Source of the DNA: Nitrospirae bacterium CG02_land_8_20_14_3_00_41_53
Lineage (GTDB): Bacteria > Nitrospirota > Thermodesulfovibrionia > Thermodesulfovibrionales > SM23-35
Length of the DNA: 36,743 bases
Assembly (NCBI GenBank): GCA_002780895.1
Contig: PEUB01000077.1
Location: forward strand, 1 to 36,743
Reading direction: 5' to 3'
In this document: positions 9,794 through 18,084 of the stretch, piece by piece
Layout of the letters: each line of letters starts with the position of its first letter
How positions within the stretch are numbered: position 1 is the stretch's first letter
The notes under the pieces: model-generated
The model's input: only the letters and a program-made list of their open reading frames with translations
Told to the model about the DNA's origin: nothing
Databases searched by the model: none
Made by a program: the position numbers and the translations under genes

Positions 9794-10375
9794 ATGAAAA
9801 ATGTTGATATCAGAAATCTGACATGTATGTTTTTGATAGCTATTCCAAGTTTAAAAGATCCGAATTTTGAACGCACTGTTATACTCATCTGTGACCACAC
9901 GAAAGACGGGGCGTTTGGACTTGTTGTAAACCGCATCCTGCTTAATAGTTTTGTGCCCCTGCTTGGTGGGTTGGATATAAAGGAATGTGCAATAGACCTG
10001 CCGGTATTCTATGGAGGTCCTGTTAAGCCTGAACAGGGATACATCCTGTATTCACCCTCTCGGTGCGAGTCGATTCCGACGGGCAGTTACTATCCCTCAA
10101 TAAAGATTAATGATAACCTTGCCCTGACTACTGCAAAGGAAATCCTGATTGATATCGCAGCGGGTAAGGGGCCGAAACAGTTTCTTTTTACTCTCGGGTT
10201 TGCAGGATGGGCTCCAGGACAGCTTGAGTACGAACTTATGACAGACAGCTGGCTGATTGCCCCTGTAAATAACAAAATTATCTTTGATATGCCGGTAAAT
10301 AAACGCTGGAAGGCTGCAGCAGACTCAATCGGGGTTGATTTAACGAGGCTTGTTTATAAGCAGGGAAGGGTATAG
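9794..10375 (+). CDS. yqgE: YqgE/AlgH family protein (UPF0301)
   Basis: 193 residues matching YqgE/AlgH length. The family pattern starts after a short lead with FLIAIPSLKDPNFERTVILI, then GAFGLVVNR, the core YGGPVKPEQGYIL and, near the C-terminus, LGFAGWAPGQLE, the most diagnostic string. No catalytic residues are known. AlgH was named from alginate regulation in Pseudomonas, but the general function is unsettled. The protein is cytosolic with no signal peptide. It lies between rnhA and mazG on the same strand. The upstream GC-rich hairpin separates it from rnhA. Confidence 0.93.
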   Translation: MKNVDIRNLTCMFLIAIPSLKDPNFERTVILICDHTKDGAFGLVVNRILLNSFVPLLGGLDIKECAIDLPVFYGGPVKPEQGYILYSPSRCESIPTGSYYPSIKINDNLALTTAKEILIDIAAGKGPKQFLFTLGFAGWAPGQLEYELMTDSWLIAPVNNKIIFDMPVNKRWKAAADSIGVDLTRLVYKQGRV

Positions 10376-10381
10376 ATTAGT

Positions 10382-10483
10382 GTGACCCGCTCCATCGAGT
10401 TGACTCCTGTGATAATTTTTGTGTTAACCTTAGTCCTTATTTCAATATCAGCATATTTTTACTTAATACAAAGAAAGAGATGA
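10382..10483 (+). CDS. Possible 33-aa single-span membrane peptide
   Basis: A GTG-started frame encodes 33 residues with a 20-residue hydrophobic core (VIIFVLTLVLISISAYFYLI) and a basic end QRKR, the shape of a tiny single-pass inner-membrane protein. It lies between yqgE (7 bp) and mazG (10 bp), filling the gap almost exactly, which is suggestive. The ribosome binding site is weak and no family could be recognised. It could be a chance reading of AT-rich spacer DNA. Confidence 0.35.
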   Translation: MTRSIELTPVIIFVLTLVLISISAYFYLIQRKR

Positions 10484-10493
10484 AATTTTAGGT

Positions 10494-11261
10494 ATGGATT
10501 TTCAGGAACTGTTAAAAATAATGGAGGCGCTCAGGAGTGAGAAAGGATGCCCCTGGGATAAGGAACAAACAAGGGAATCACTTAAACCATTCATTGTTGA
10601 AGAGGCATATGAGCTTATAGAGGCGATTGACGAGGGTGATCCTGAGAAAATAAAGGAGGAGCTTGGAGACCTCCTGTTTCAGATAGTCTTCCAGTGCCAG
10701 ATAGCAAAAGAGAACAATGAGTTTAAGGTTTCTGATGTTATCGAAAAGATTAGTAAAAAGATGATTGCAAGGCACCCTCATGTCTTCGGAAAGGCAGACT
10801 ACAAGACTGCAGATGAAGTACTTCTGCACTGGGAAGAACAGAAAAAGCTTGAGGGTAAAATGCGGGAATCTATACTTGAAGGAATCCCTAAAACATTGCC
10901 TTCCTTACTCAGGGCACACAGGCTTCAGAAGAGGGCGGCAGGAGTTGGTTTTGATTGGGAAAAGGTCGAGGATGTTTTAAAGAAGCTCGATGAAGAATTG
11001 AAGGAGTTTAAAGAGGCGCTTAAAACAAAAAGGCAGGACGAGATAGAAGATGAGCTTGGCGATATATTTTTTATGCTTGTGAATATTTCGAGGTTTATTG
11101 GTGTTAACCCTGAAGATGCCTTAAGGAAGACTATAAGTAAATTTATTCATAGATTCCGTTATATCGAGATGAATGCAGCAGAACAGGGCAAGAGGCTGTC
11201 AGATATGACGCTTCCTGAGATGGACAGATTATGGGATGAGGCAAAGGGAACGGGCAAATGA
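10494..11261 (+). CDS. mazG: Nucleoside triphosphate pyrophosphohydrolase
   Basis: 255 residues, the standard tandem-domain MazG, which hydrolyses NTPs and dNTPs to monophosphates and pyrophosphate. The first domain (about 1-110) starts with LMEALRSEKGCPWDKEQT-like sequence and carries EEAYELIEAID plus EELGDLLFQIVF, the EExxE and ExxD metal-binding helices. The linker contains VLLHWEEQKK. The second domain (about 145-250) carries LKELDEELKEFKEA-like and IEDELGDIFFMLVNISR helices and ends at EMDRLWDEAK. It is not the MazE partner gene. In E. coli mazG follows the mazEF toxin genes, but here it is in a housekeeping run. Confidence 0.95.
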   Translation: MDFQELLKIMEALRSEKGCPWDKEQTRESLKPFIVEEAYELIEAIDEGDPEKIKEELGDLLFQIVFQCQIAKENNEFKVSDVIEKISKKMIARHPHVFGKADYKTADEVLLHWEEQKKLEGKMRESILEGIPKTLPSLLRAHRLQKRAAGVGFDWEKVEDVLKKLDEELKEFKEALKTKRQDEIEDELGDIFFMLVNISRFIGVNPEDALRKTISKFIHRFRYIEMNAAEQGKRLSDMTLPEMDRLWDEAKGTGK

Positions 11262-11285
11262 AGAATAAAAAATGTCACATCTTAT

Positions 11286-11314
11286 TTGACAAAGTTTTAT
11301 ATTTCTTTTATTTT
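11286..11314 (+). promoter_or_regulatory. Candidate sigma-70 promoter for lipA
   Basis: TTGACA (11286-11291) and TATTTT (11309-11314) lie 17 bp apart in the 110-bp mazG-lipA gap, in AT-rich surroundings. The -35 box is a perfect consensus. Transcription would start about 50 bp before the lipA ATG. Confidence 0.5.
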
Positions 11315-11371
11315 TAATATCTATAGTAAAGCCAAAGAAACTGGAAGAAGTAAAGAAACTAAAAGAAGTAT

Positions 11372-12226
11372 ATGAACAAAGAGAGTTTGAGACTTCCAGA
11401 TTGGATAAGGGTAAAAAATTCTGAAAGTCTCCACAGTACAAAACAGGTATTAAGAAGATATGGACTCTCGACTGTATGCGAGGAGGCAAGATGTCCTAAT
11501 ATTGGCGAATGCTTTTCCAGGCCAACTGCTACTTTCATGATACTCGGTTCAAAATGCACAAGAAACTGTGGGTTCTGCTCAGTTGAATCTTCAATACCAG
11601 AGCCGCTTGATCCTGAGGAGCCCAAAAGGGTTGCAATGGCTGCAAAAGAAATGGGGCTTCGATATGTTGTCATTACTTCTGTAACACGTGATGACCTTCC
11701 TGATGGTGGCGCTGGACATTTTGCAAAAACTGTTTATGCTGTCAGAAGTTATTTGCCGGATGCAAAGGTTGAGGTGCTTACACCTGACTTCAAGGGTGAT
11801 GTGAATGCCCTGAAGATGGTACTCAACTCGAGGCCTAATGTCTATAACCATAATGTTGAGACTGTTCCGAGGCTTTATCCGATTGTCAGGCCACAGGCAG
11901 ACTACAGGCGTTCACTTAATATACTGGAATACGTTAAAAAGATGGCCCCACAAATGAATATAAAGTCGGGAATAATGCTTGGCCTCGGAGAGACGGTGGC
12001 AGAGGTTATAGATGTCTTGAGAGATATGCGAACTGCAGGCTGTGAACTTGTTACGATAGGCCAGTATCTGAGGCCTTCAAAGTTAAAACTGCCTGTTGTT
12101 GAATATATAAGGCCCGGGGTATTTGAAAGACTTCGTCTTAAAGCCCTAAACATGGGTTTTAAACATGTAGCTTCTGGACCACTTGTGAGGAGTTCAATGA
12201 ATGCTGAGGAGATGTATAATAGCTAA
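11372..12226 (+). CDS. lipA: Lipoyl synthase
   Basis: 284 residues. This radical-SAM enzyme inserts two sulfurs into octanoyl groups on lipoyl domains or GcvH. The auxiliary cluster motif is C36, C41 and C47 (in CEEARCPNIGEC). The radical-SAM cluster is C62, C66 and C69 (CTRNCGFC). Other family strings present are VITSVTRDDLPDGG, KVEVLTPDF, HNVETVPRLYP and VTIGQYLRPS. The C-terminal GPLVRSSMNAEE is also typical and supplies the serine ligand of the auxiliary cluster. It is slightly shorter than many LipA proteins because the N-terminus is brief. lipB is not in the window. Confidence 0.96.
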   Translation: MNKESLRLPDWIRVKNSESLHSTKQVLRRYGLSTVCEEARCPNIGECFSRPTATFMILGSKCTRNCGFCSVESSIPEPLDPEEPKRVAMAAKEMGLRYVVITSVTRDDLPDGGAGHFAKTVYAVRSYLPDAKVEVLTPDFKGDVNALKMVLNSRPNVYNHNVETVPRLYPIVRPQADYRRSLNILEYVKKMAPQMNIKSGIMLGLGETVAEVIDVLRDMRTAGCELVTIGQYLRPSKLKLPVVEYIRPGVFERLRLKALNMGFKHVASGPLVRSSMNAEEMYNS

Positions 12227-12281
12227 GAGCATAGAGCTCATAGTAAAGAATATAAAGCCAAATATAGAGAGCAGGTAAACC

Positions 12282-13457
12282 ATGTTTGAGTTTAACAGGA
12301 TAAAAAGGCTTCCACCGTATATTTTCAGTATTGTGAATGCCCTTAAGATAGAGGCAAGACACCGCGGAGAAGATATTATTGACCTCGGTATGGGAAACCC
12401 TGATGGCGCAACACCAAGGCACATTGTAGACAAATTATCTGAGGCTGCAAAAAACCCTAAAAACCACAGATATTCAGCATCAAAAGGGATAACCCAGTTG
12501 AGGAATGCGATATGTGAATGGTATGCGAGGCGTTATGATGTTATCCTTGATCCTGAATTAGAGGCTGTTGTGACAATAGGCTCCAAAGAAGGCCTTTCTC
12601 ATCTTGTGCTTGCAACCATAGGTCCTGGTGATGTAGTAATGACACCTGCCCCTGCTTATCCCATACATCCATACAGTGTAATAATAGCAGGTGGAGAGGT
12701 GAGGAGTATCCCGATAGGTCCGGGTATTGACTTCTTCGAGGAGATGGAAAAGGCATATAAATCGTCATGGCCGAGACCAAAGATGTTAATTATAAACTTC
12801 CCTCATAACCCTACAACACAGGTTGTGGAGGGACTCGATTTTTTTAGAAAGGTTGTAGATTTTGCAAAAGAAAATAATATTATTATTCTGCACGACCTGG
12901 CCTATGCAGACCTTGTTTTTGATGGATATAAGGCGCCGAGTTTTCTTCAGGTCCCAGGTGCAATGGATGTAGGTGTTGAGTTTTTCTCGATGACAAAGAG
13001 TTATTCAATGGCAGGGTGGAGGGTCGGTTTCTGCGTGGGAAATCAGGAGATTGTTGGAGCGCTGACAAAGATAAAGAGTTATCTTGACTATGGCATGTTT
13101 CAGCCGATACAGATCGCAAGCATTGTAGCTTTACGAGGCCCTCAGAATTGTGTTGAAGAAATAAGGAAGATATATGAGTCGAGGCGCAATGCACTTATAA
13201 AGGGACTTCACAAGGCTGGGTGGCATATAGAACCACCGAAGGCAACAATGTTTGCGTGGGCAGAGATACCAGAGCCGTTCAGGAAAATGGGTTCTCTTGA
13301 ATTTACCAAACTGCTTATAAAAGAGGGAGGCGTTGCAGTATCCCCTGGTATCGGATTTGGCGAGGGCGGAGATAACTATGTTAGGTTTGCCCTCGTAGAA
13401 AATGAACAAAGAATTAGACAGGCAACAAAAGGCATAAAAAAGGTGCTGAACAGATGA
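12282..13457 (+). CDS. alaC: Class I/II PLP aminotransferase, AlaC type
   Basis: 391 residues. The start [19 protein letters not shown], then [17 protein letters not shown], matches AlaC, a glutamate-pyruvate transaminase making alanine. The PLP lysine is K239 in [12 protein letters not shown], and FPHNPT supplies the cofactor-binding Asn. R385-region VRFALVEN is the substrate-carboxylate strand. Close relatives include LL-diaminopimelate aminotransferases, so a role in lysine synthesis cannot be excluded. Its ATGA overlap with hom shows translational coupling and supports an aspartate-family or alanine link. The start at 12282 fits the family N-terminus. Confidence 0.88.
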   Translation: MFEFNRIKRLPPYIFSIVNALKIEARHRGEDIIDLGMGNPDGATPRHIVDKLSEAAKNPKNHRYSASKGITQLRNAICEWYARRYDVILDPELEAVVTIGSKEGLSHLVLATIGPGDVVMTPAPAYPIHPYSVIIAGGEVRSIPIGPGIDFFEEMEKAYKSSWPRPKMLIINFPHNPTTQVVEGLDFFRKVVDFAKENNIIILHDLAYADLVFDGYKAPSFLQVPGAMDVGVEFFSMTKSYSMAGWRVGFCVGNQEIVGALTKIKSYLDYGMFQPIQIASIVALRGPQNCVEEIRKIYESRRNALIKGLHKAGWHIEPPKATMFAWAEIPEPFRKMGSLEFTKLLIKEGGVAVSPGIGFGEGGDNYVRFALVENEQRIRQATKGIKKVLNR

Positions 13458-14788
13458 TAAACGTCGGTATAATAGGTTTTGGCACCGTAGGCAGTGGTAC
13501 TGTAAGGATCCTTCTTGGAAATAAGGATGTCCTGAAAGAAAGGCTGGGGTTTGAGATAAACCTCAGGAAAATTGCGGTCCGTGATATTATGCGGGTTAGG
13601 GATGTAAAAGTTCCTGAAGGTGTTCTGACCACGGATATAGATGCAGTTCTGAATGATCCTCATATTGATATAGTAGTAGAAGTCATAGGAGGAATCAGAC
13701 CTGCAAAAGACTTTATATTAAAGGCGATCAGTAATGGTAAACACGTGGTTACAGCTAATAAGGCCCTCCTTGCTACTGACGGTAACGAAATATTCACTGC
13801 TGCCCAGGACGCTGGAATTGAGATAGGTTTTGAGGCATCTGTGGCAGGGGGCATTCCCATTATAAAAGTAATAAGGGAAGGCCTTGTTGCAAACAGGATA
13901 AAGGCTGTATACGGGATAATAAACGGCACGTCAAACTATATACTTACAAAGATGACAGATGAGAATGTTGAATTTTCAGTTGCATTAAAAGAGGCACAGA
14001 AATTTGGCTATGCTGAAGCTGATCCAACTCTGGACATTGAAGGAATAGATTCTGCTCATAAACTCGCAATACTTGCTTATCTTTCGTATGGCATACCAAT
14101 CCCTTATAAAAATATCTATACAGAAGGTATTTCTAAAATATCTTCACAAGATATAGATTTTGCATCCGAGCTGGGCTATAAGGTAAAACTTCTTGCTATT
14201 GCAAAGGCAACCCCCCCGTCCCCCCCTTACCAAGGGGGGGAGAATGGGGGGGTTGAGGTGGAGCTCAGGGTTCATCCAACAATGATTCCAAAGGACTATC
14301 TCATATCCAAAGTGGATGGCCCTTTCAATGCAGTATATGTTGAGGGAGATGCTACAGGTTCTACCTTATATTATGGCAGAGGCGCTGGAGCTATGCCTAC
14401 CGGCAGTGCTGTGGTCAGCGACATTGTAGATATAGCAAGGGATATTAAAAAGAATGCAACAGGAAGGATACCTGTAATGGTAAAGACTATCAGGGATGTC
14501 AGGATAAAAAATATTGATGATGTGATATCTATGTACTATTTCAGGTTTTCTGCACTTGACAAACCAGGTGTCCTTTCAAAGATTTCCGGGATACTCGGCA
14601 ATTATAATATCAGTATTGCCTCAGTGATACAGAAAGGCAGAAGGATTGGCGAGGCTGTTCCACTCGTTGTCCTCACCCATGAGGCAAAAGAGAAGGATGT
14701 GAGGCATGCAATTGAAGAAATAGACCATTTACCTGTTGTAATGGATAAAACTGTGTTTATAAGGGTTGAGGGGAAAGAAGAAGGTTAA
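13454..14788 (+). CDS. hom: Homoserine dehydrogenase with ACT domain
   Basis: 444 residues. It reduces aspartate semialdehyde to homoserine with NAD(P)H. The Rossmann signature GFGTVGSGT begins at residue 8, followed by [24 protein letters not shown] and [14 protein letters not shown]. The catalytic region has [20 protein letters not shown]. An ACT domain (about 360-440, from [17 protein letters not shown]) suggests feedback by threonine. Between LAIAKAT and VELRVHPTM a 14-16 residue insert, [13 protein letters not shown], is translated from a GC-rich palindromic repeat and is not part of the usual protein. The gene overlaps alaC by ATGA. A repeat element begins at its stop codon. Confidence 0.96.
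   Translation: MINVGIIGFGTVGSGTVRILLGNKDVLKERLGFEINLRKIAVRDIMRVRDVKVPEGVLTTDIDAVLNDPHIDIVVEVIGGIRPAKDFILKAISNGKHVVTANKALLATDGNEIFTAAQDAGIEIGFEASVAGGIPIIKVIREGLVANRIKAVYGIINGTSNYILTKMTDENVEFSVALKEAQKFGYAEADPTLDIEGIDSAHKLAILAYLSYGIPIPYKNIYTEGISKISSQDIDFASELGYKVKLLAIAKATPPSPPYQGGENGGVEVELRVHPTMIPKDYLISKVDGPFNAVYVEGDATGSTLYYGRGAGAMPTGSAVVSDIVDIARDIKKNATGRIPVMVKTIRDVRIKNIDDVISMYYFRFSALDKPGVLSKISGILGNYNISIASVIQKGRRIGEAVPLVVLTHEAKEKDVRHAIEEIDHLPVVMDKTVFIRVEGKEEG
14208..14255. repeat. GC-rich palindromic repeat in frame within hom
   Basis: A C7-GT-C6-TT arm and an AA-G7-AGAAT-G7 arm form an inverted repeat that opens with CAAC and closes with GTTG. It is read in frame as [13 protein letters not shown] at about residues 253-265 of homoserine dehydrogenase without breaking the gene. 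It belongs to the repeat family at 9712, 14824, 23694 and 24218. Confidence 0.8.
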
Positions 14789-14936
14789 TAACGGTCTCAT
14801 AATTGAATAGACATTTACCTTAAAATCTCCCCTCGCCCCTCTTTGCCAAAGAGGGGAAATCCTCCCTTTAGCAAAGGGAGGTAAGGAGGGATTTTCTTAT
14901 ATTGTGTAATTCTTATTATGAGACCCTTAATAACGG
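14785..14936. mobile_element. MITE-like element at the hom stop codon
   Basis: TTAATAACGG occurs at 14785-14794 and again at 14927-14936 as a 10-bp direct repeat. Just inside lie inverted repeats GGTCTCATAAT (14793-14803) and ATTATGAGACC (14915-14925). The interior (14824-14900) contains two GC-rich palindromes with CTTTGCCAAAG-type and CTTTAGCAAAG-type centres, the same family seen elsewhere here. The structure of direct repeat, terminal inverted repeat, non-coding core, terminal inverted repeat and direct repeat is that of a miniature inverted-repeat transposable element of about 130 bp. The hom stop TAA (14786-14788) is part of the left direct repeat. No transposase with matching ends is present. 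Confidence 0.6.
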
Positions 14937-14957
14937 ATTATTTTGATGGGAGGATTA

Positions 14958-15740
14958 ATGGAATTTACAGAAGACCAGCTCCAGCGGTATAGCAGACATA
15001 TTATCCTGCCCGAGGTTGGAGAGAAGGGACAGATAAAGCTTTTAAAGGCAAAGGTATTTATTGTAGGCGCTGGAGGTCTTGGTTCCCCTGTTGGTTATTA
15101 CCTAACAGCAGCAGGTGTCGGGACAATTGCAATAGTTGACAATGACAATGTTGAGCTGAGTAATCTTCAGCGTCAGATAGCGCATAGTACAAAGACCATT
15201 GGAGAACCAAAGGTAGAATCTGCAAAGAATACATTTGAATCCTTGAATCCTGATGTTCATGTTATTCCTATAAAACAGAGGTTAACTAAACACAATATCC
15301 TCGACTTGATACGTGATTATGATATTGTTGTTGATTGCAGTGATAACTATGCTACAAGGTTTCTGGTCAATGATGCCTGTGTTATGTCAAAGAAACCACT
15401 TGTAACTGGTGCGATTTTCAAATTTGAAGGACAGTTAACAGTTGTTATACCTGGCGATGGCCCATGTTACAGGTGTCTGTTTGAAGAACCCCCTCCTCAT
15501 GGTGTTCTTCCATCTCCTCAAGGTGCTGGACTCCTTGGCTTTCTTCCAGGCGTAATAGGTACTTTACAAGCAGCAGAGGTATTAAAACTTATTATTGGTA
15601 CAGGAGAGATACTAAAAGGAGAGCTTTTGATATATAATGCACTTAAGCCGTCCTTCAGAAAGGTAAAAATACCCAAAAACCCTGACTGCCCTATCTGCAG
15701 TGACCATCCGACAATAACCGAGTTGGTTGATTATAGCTAA
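14958..15740 (+). CDS. MoeB/ThiF-family adenylyltransferase
   Basis: 260 residues from the ATG at 14958, which has GGGAGG 4 bp upstream. Earlier in-frame starts (TTG at 14943, ATG at 14946) overlap that site. This E1-like enzyme adenylates the C-terminal Gly-Gly of a small ubiquitin-fold sulfur carrier. The start EDQLQRYSRHIILPEVG is diagnostic, GAGGLGSP (37-44) binds ATP, and DNDNVELSNLQRQ carries the adenylation residues. CSDNYATRFLVNDAC follows, and CYRC plus CPIC are zinc CxxC pairs. Its likely partner is the carrier at 17544. MoeB, ThiF and HesA cannot be separated from sequence, but the neighbours (JAMM protease, ThrC-like enzyme) favour sulfur amino-acid synthesis over molybdopterin or thiamin. 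Confidence 0.9.
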   Translation: MEFTEDQLQRYSRHIILPEVGEKGQIKLLKAKVFIVGAGGLGSPVGYYLTAAGVGTIAIVDNDNVELSNLQRQIAHSTKTIGEPKVESAKNTFESLNPDVHVIPIKQRLTKHNILDLIRDYDIVVDCSDNYATRFLVNDACVMSKKPLVTGAIFKFEGQLTVVIPGDGPCYRCLFEEPPPHGVLPSPQGAGLLGFLPGVIGTLQAAEVLKLIIGTGEILKGELLIYNALKPSFRKVKIPKNPDCPICSDHPTITELVDYS

Positions 15741-15768
15741 AGATAAAGTGCCAATCTATGGATACTTT

Positions 15769-16179
15769 ATGCAATCTGAAACATTAGTCGTCCCCCGACA
15801 TTTAGTTTCTGAAATGATTTTACACTGTAAAGAAATCTATCCGAATGAGGCTTGTGGTATTCTTGCAGGCAAAAATAGGACTGTACAAAAAGTTTATAAG
15901 ATGACAAATATCGAAAACTCCAGCGTCAGTTATATGATGGAGCCCAGGGAACAGTTTACTGTCATGAAGGAAATGAGAGAGCAAGGGCTTGAGATGTCGG
16001 CGATTTATCATTCTCATCCGCAATCGGATGTCCATCCATCTCCAAAAGACATAAATCTTGCATTTTATCCGGATTCATTGTATGTAATAGTAAGCCTTAT
16101 CAATGAAGAGCAGCCTGCAATAAAGGCATTTGAAATAAAAAACGGACTAATCAGAGAAGTAGAAATACTTATAATTTAG
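15769..16179 (+). CDS. JAMM/Mov34 metalloprotease (Mec+/HcyD-like)
   Basis: 136 residues from the ATG at 15769. A TTG at 15727 would overlap the preceding gene by 14 bp and add residues not typical of the family. The JAMM zinc-protease motif is complete: E27 in NEACGILAG, then H81 and H83, S91 and D94 in HSHPQSDVHPSPKD. In bacteria such proteins cut an amino acid from the C-terminal Gly-Gly of a sulfur-carrier protein, as Mec+ does for CysO in Mycobacterium and HcyD for HcyS in Wolinella. Lying between the E1-like gene and the ThrC-like and carrier genes, it most likely releases a newly made sulfur amino acid from the carrier. That specific role is inferred. Confidence 0.9.
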   Translation: MQSETLVVPRHLVSEMILHCKEIYPNEACGILAGKNRTVQKVYKMTNIENSSVSYMMEPREQFTVMKEMREQGLEMSAIYHSHPQSDVHPSPKDINLAFYPDSLYVIVSLINEEQPAIKAFEIKNGLIREVEILII

Positions 16180-16298
16180 TCAAAAAAACCCAAATATCTA
16201 TCTCCTCTTTAAATTATCATGCATTTTGAGGTAAAATGATTAATATTTTCATTGTCTCTATAGTCGTAGACTGATGCGAACAGACAGGAGGTGTTGGA

Positions 16299-17543
16299 AT
16301 GGGATATGTTAAAGATCTTAAGTGCAGGGAGTGCGGCAGAGAATATCCTGTAGCTCCTGTCTATGTCTGTGAGTTCTGTTTTGGCCCGCTTGAAGTAGTG
16401 TATGACTATAAAAGTATAAAAAAAGTACTGACAAGAAAGGTAATAGAAAGGCGTGAAAAGAACTTATGGAGATACAAGGAGCTGCTTCCTATAGACGGTG
16501 AGCCCCTGGTAGGTTTAAATTCAGGATATACCCCTCTTTTAAAGGCCGATAACCTTGCAAAAGAATTTGGTGTAAAAGAGCTTTATATAAAAGATGATAC
16601 CGTTACCCATCCTACCCTTTCATTTAAGGACAGGGTTGTAGCAATTGCCCTAACTAAGGCGAGGGAATTTGGTTTTGATACAGTTGCATGTGCCTCGACA
16701 GGAAACCTGGCACATTCTGTTTCAGCACAAGGCGCTAAGGCCGGATTCAAAAGATTTATATTTATCCCTGCAACACTCGAGGCGAGCAAGATAGTTGCCT
16801 CCCTCATATATGAGCCTAACCTTATTGCAGTAAACGGTAATTATGACGATGTGAACAGACTGTGCAGTGAGATAGCAAACAAATACAGATGGGCATTTGT
16901 GAATATAAATATAAGGCCATTCTATGCTGAGGGTTCAAAGACACATGGATTTGAGATTATAGAGCAGCTTGGGTGGAAGGCTCCGGACAATGTTATTATC
17001 CCGTGTGCAAGCGGCTCACTCCTGACGAAGATATGGAAGAGCTTCAAAGAGTTTAAGGAGATAGGGATAATAAAGGAGCTTAGTACAAAGGTATTTGCCT
17101 CTCAGGCAACAGGATGTTCTCCTATATCTACAGCAATAAAACAGGGTACAGACGTTATCAGACCGGTTAAGCCTGATACAATTGCTAAATCTCTTGCGAT
17201 AGGTAATCCAGCCGATGGCTATTACGCAACTCAGGTTGTAAATGAGACGGGAGGTTGGGGTGAAGATGTATCCGACCAGGAGATTATCGACGGTATAAAA
17301 TTACTTGCAAGGGCAGAGGGTATCTTTGCAGAGACGGCAGGTGGGGTTACTGTTGCGGTAACAAAAAAACTTATTGAGTCGGGTAAAATTGGCAGGGATG
17401 AAACAACAGTAATTTGCGTGACAGGGAATGGATTAAAGACTCAGGAGGCATTGAATGGCCAGACCATTTCACCATATTACATAAAACCAAATATTGGATC
17501 TTTTGAAGAGGTATTACAGAAAATAAGGAGAGGAGGTAAATAG
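16299..17543 (+). CDS. Threonine-synthase-like PLP enzyme with N-terminal zinc ribbon
   Basis: 414 residues. C9, C12, C24 and C27 form a zinc ribbon, followed by a fold-type II PLP domain. K110 in PTLSFKDRV is the cofactor lysine, SGYTPL lies upstream, and ACASTGNLAHS is the phosphate-binding loop. It is usually annotated as ThrC, which turns O-phosphohomoserine into threonine. Here a second, more conventional thrC lies four genes away, while this copy is directly followed by a Gly-Gly sulfur carrier. It may therefore be a beta- or gamma-replacing enzyme that takes sulfur from the carrier thiocarboxylate to give cysteine or homocysteine. This is an inference from context. AGGAGG lies 8 bp before the start. 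Confidence 0.85.
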   Translation: MGYVKDLKCRECGREYPVAPVYVCEFCFGPLEVVYDYKSIKKVLTRKVIERREKNLWRYKELLPIDGEPLVGLNSGYTPLLKADNLAKEFGVKELYIKDDTVTHPTLSFKDRVVAIALTKAREFGFDTVACASTGNLAHSVSAQGAKAGFKRFIFIPATLEASKIVASLIYEPNLIAVNGNYDDVNRLCSEIANKYRWAFVNINIRPFYAEGSKTHGFEIIEQLGWKAPDNVIIPCASGSLLTKIWKSFKEFKEIGIIKELSTKVFASQATGCSPISTAIKQGTDVIRPVKPDTIAKSLAIGNPADGYYATQVVNETGGWGEDVSDQEIIDGIKLLARAEGIFAETAGGVTVAVTKKLIESGKIGRDETTVICVTGNGLKTQEALNGQTISPYYIKPNIGSFEEVLQKIRRGGK

Positions 17544-17816
17544 ATGGCAGTAAAAGTCAGGATACCAACCCCGCTTCAAAAGCTTACAGACGGGAAAGAT
17601 GAAGTAGAAGGAGAGCCAGGCACGGTTATAAGTCTTATCAATAATCTTGATAAGAGATTCCCTGGGATAGGAGAAAGAATATCTGAAGGAGGAAAGATAA
17701 GAAGGTTTATAAATATTTACCTGAACGACGAGGATATAAGATTTCTTCAGAATGAAGGAACAGAGGTAAAAGATGATGACGAGGTCTCAATTGTCCCTGC
17801 AATCGCAGGGGGATAA
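17544..17816 (+). CDS. ThiS/MoaD-family sulfur-carrier protein (CysO-like)
   Basis: 90 residues with a beta-grasp pattern (VKVRIPTPLQKLTDGKDEV, LINNLDKRFPGI, FINIYLNDEDIRF, VKDDDEVSIVPAIAGG). The protein ends exactly in Gly-Gly, so no proteolytic trimming is needed before adenylation. The opening PTPLQKLTDGKDEVE resembles the CysO/MoaD group that partners with PLP enzymes. It starts immediately after the ThrC-like stop codon, so the two are translationally coupled. The E1-like enzyme (14958) would activate it, an unidentified sulfur donor would make the thiocarboxylate, and the JAMM protease (15769) would free the product. Confidence 0.9.
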   Translation: MAVKVRIPTPLQKLTDGKDEVEGEPGTVISLINNLDKRFPGIGERISEGGKIRRFINIYLNDEDIRFLQNEGTEVKDDDEVSIVPAIAGG

Positions 17817-17831
17817 TGTAAGGAGGGTACG

Positions 17832-18068
17832 ATGAAGCAAAGGGTAAAGCTGACCTTTCCCCAGCATCTTATCAAAAAGCCTGTTATTTTTACGATGGCT
17901 AAAAAATATGATGTTATGCCCAATATAAGGAGGGCGAGGGTTACAGAGACAGTGGGTGAGATGGTTCTTGAACTTGAGGGCACAGAAGAGAACCTCAAGA
18001 AAGGCATACAGTCCCTCAAGGATCAAGGAGTTGATGTAGAACTTGTTGAAGGAGATATCGTAGAATAG
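17832..18068 (+). CDS. NIL-domain protein
   Basis: 78 residues, a free-standing NIL domain: VKLTFPQHLIKKPVIFTMAK, then VMPNIRRARVTETVGEMVLE and LKKGIQSLKDQGVDVE. NIL domains occur at the end of MetN methionine transporters, where they sense methionine. They also occur fused to ferredoxin domains in proteins needed for homocysteine formation from aspartate semialdehyde in methanogens and sulfate reducers. No cysteine cluster is attached here. Position between a sulfur carrier and thrC fits regulation or catalysis in sulfur amino-acid synthesis. AGGAGG precedes the ATG at 17832. Confidence 0.85.
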   Translation: MKQRVKLTFPQHLIKKPVIFTMAKKYDVMPNIRRARVTETVGEMVLELEGTEENLKKGIQSLKDQGVDVELVEGDIVE

Positions 18069-18084
18069 TTAGTATGGAGATAGA

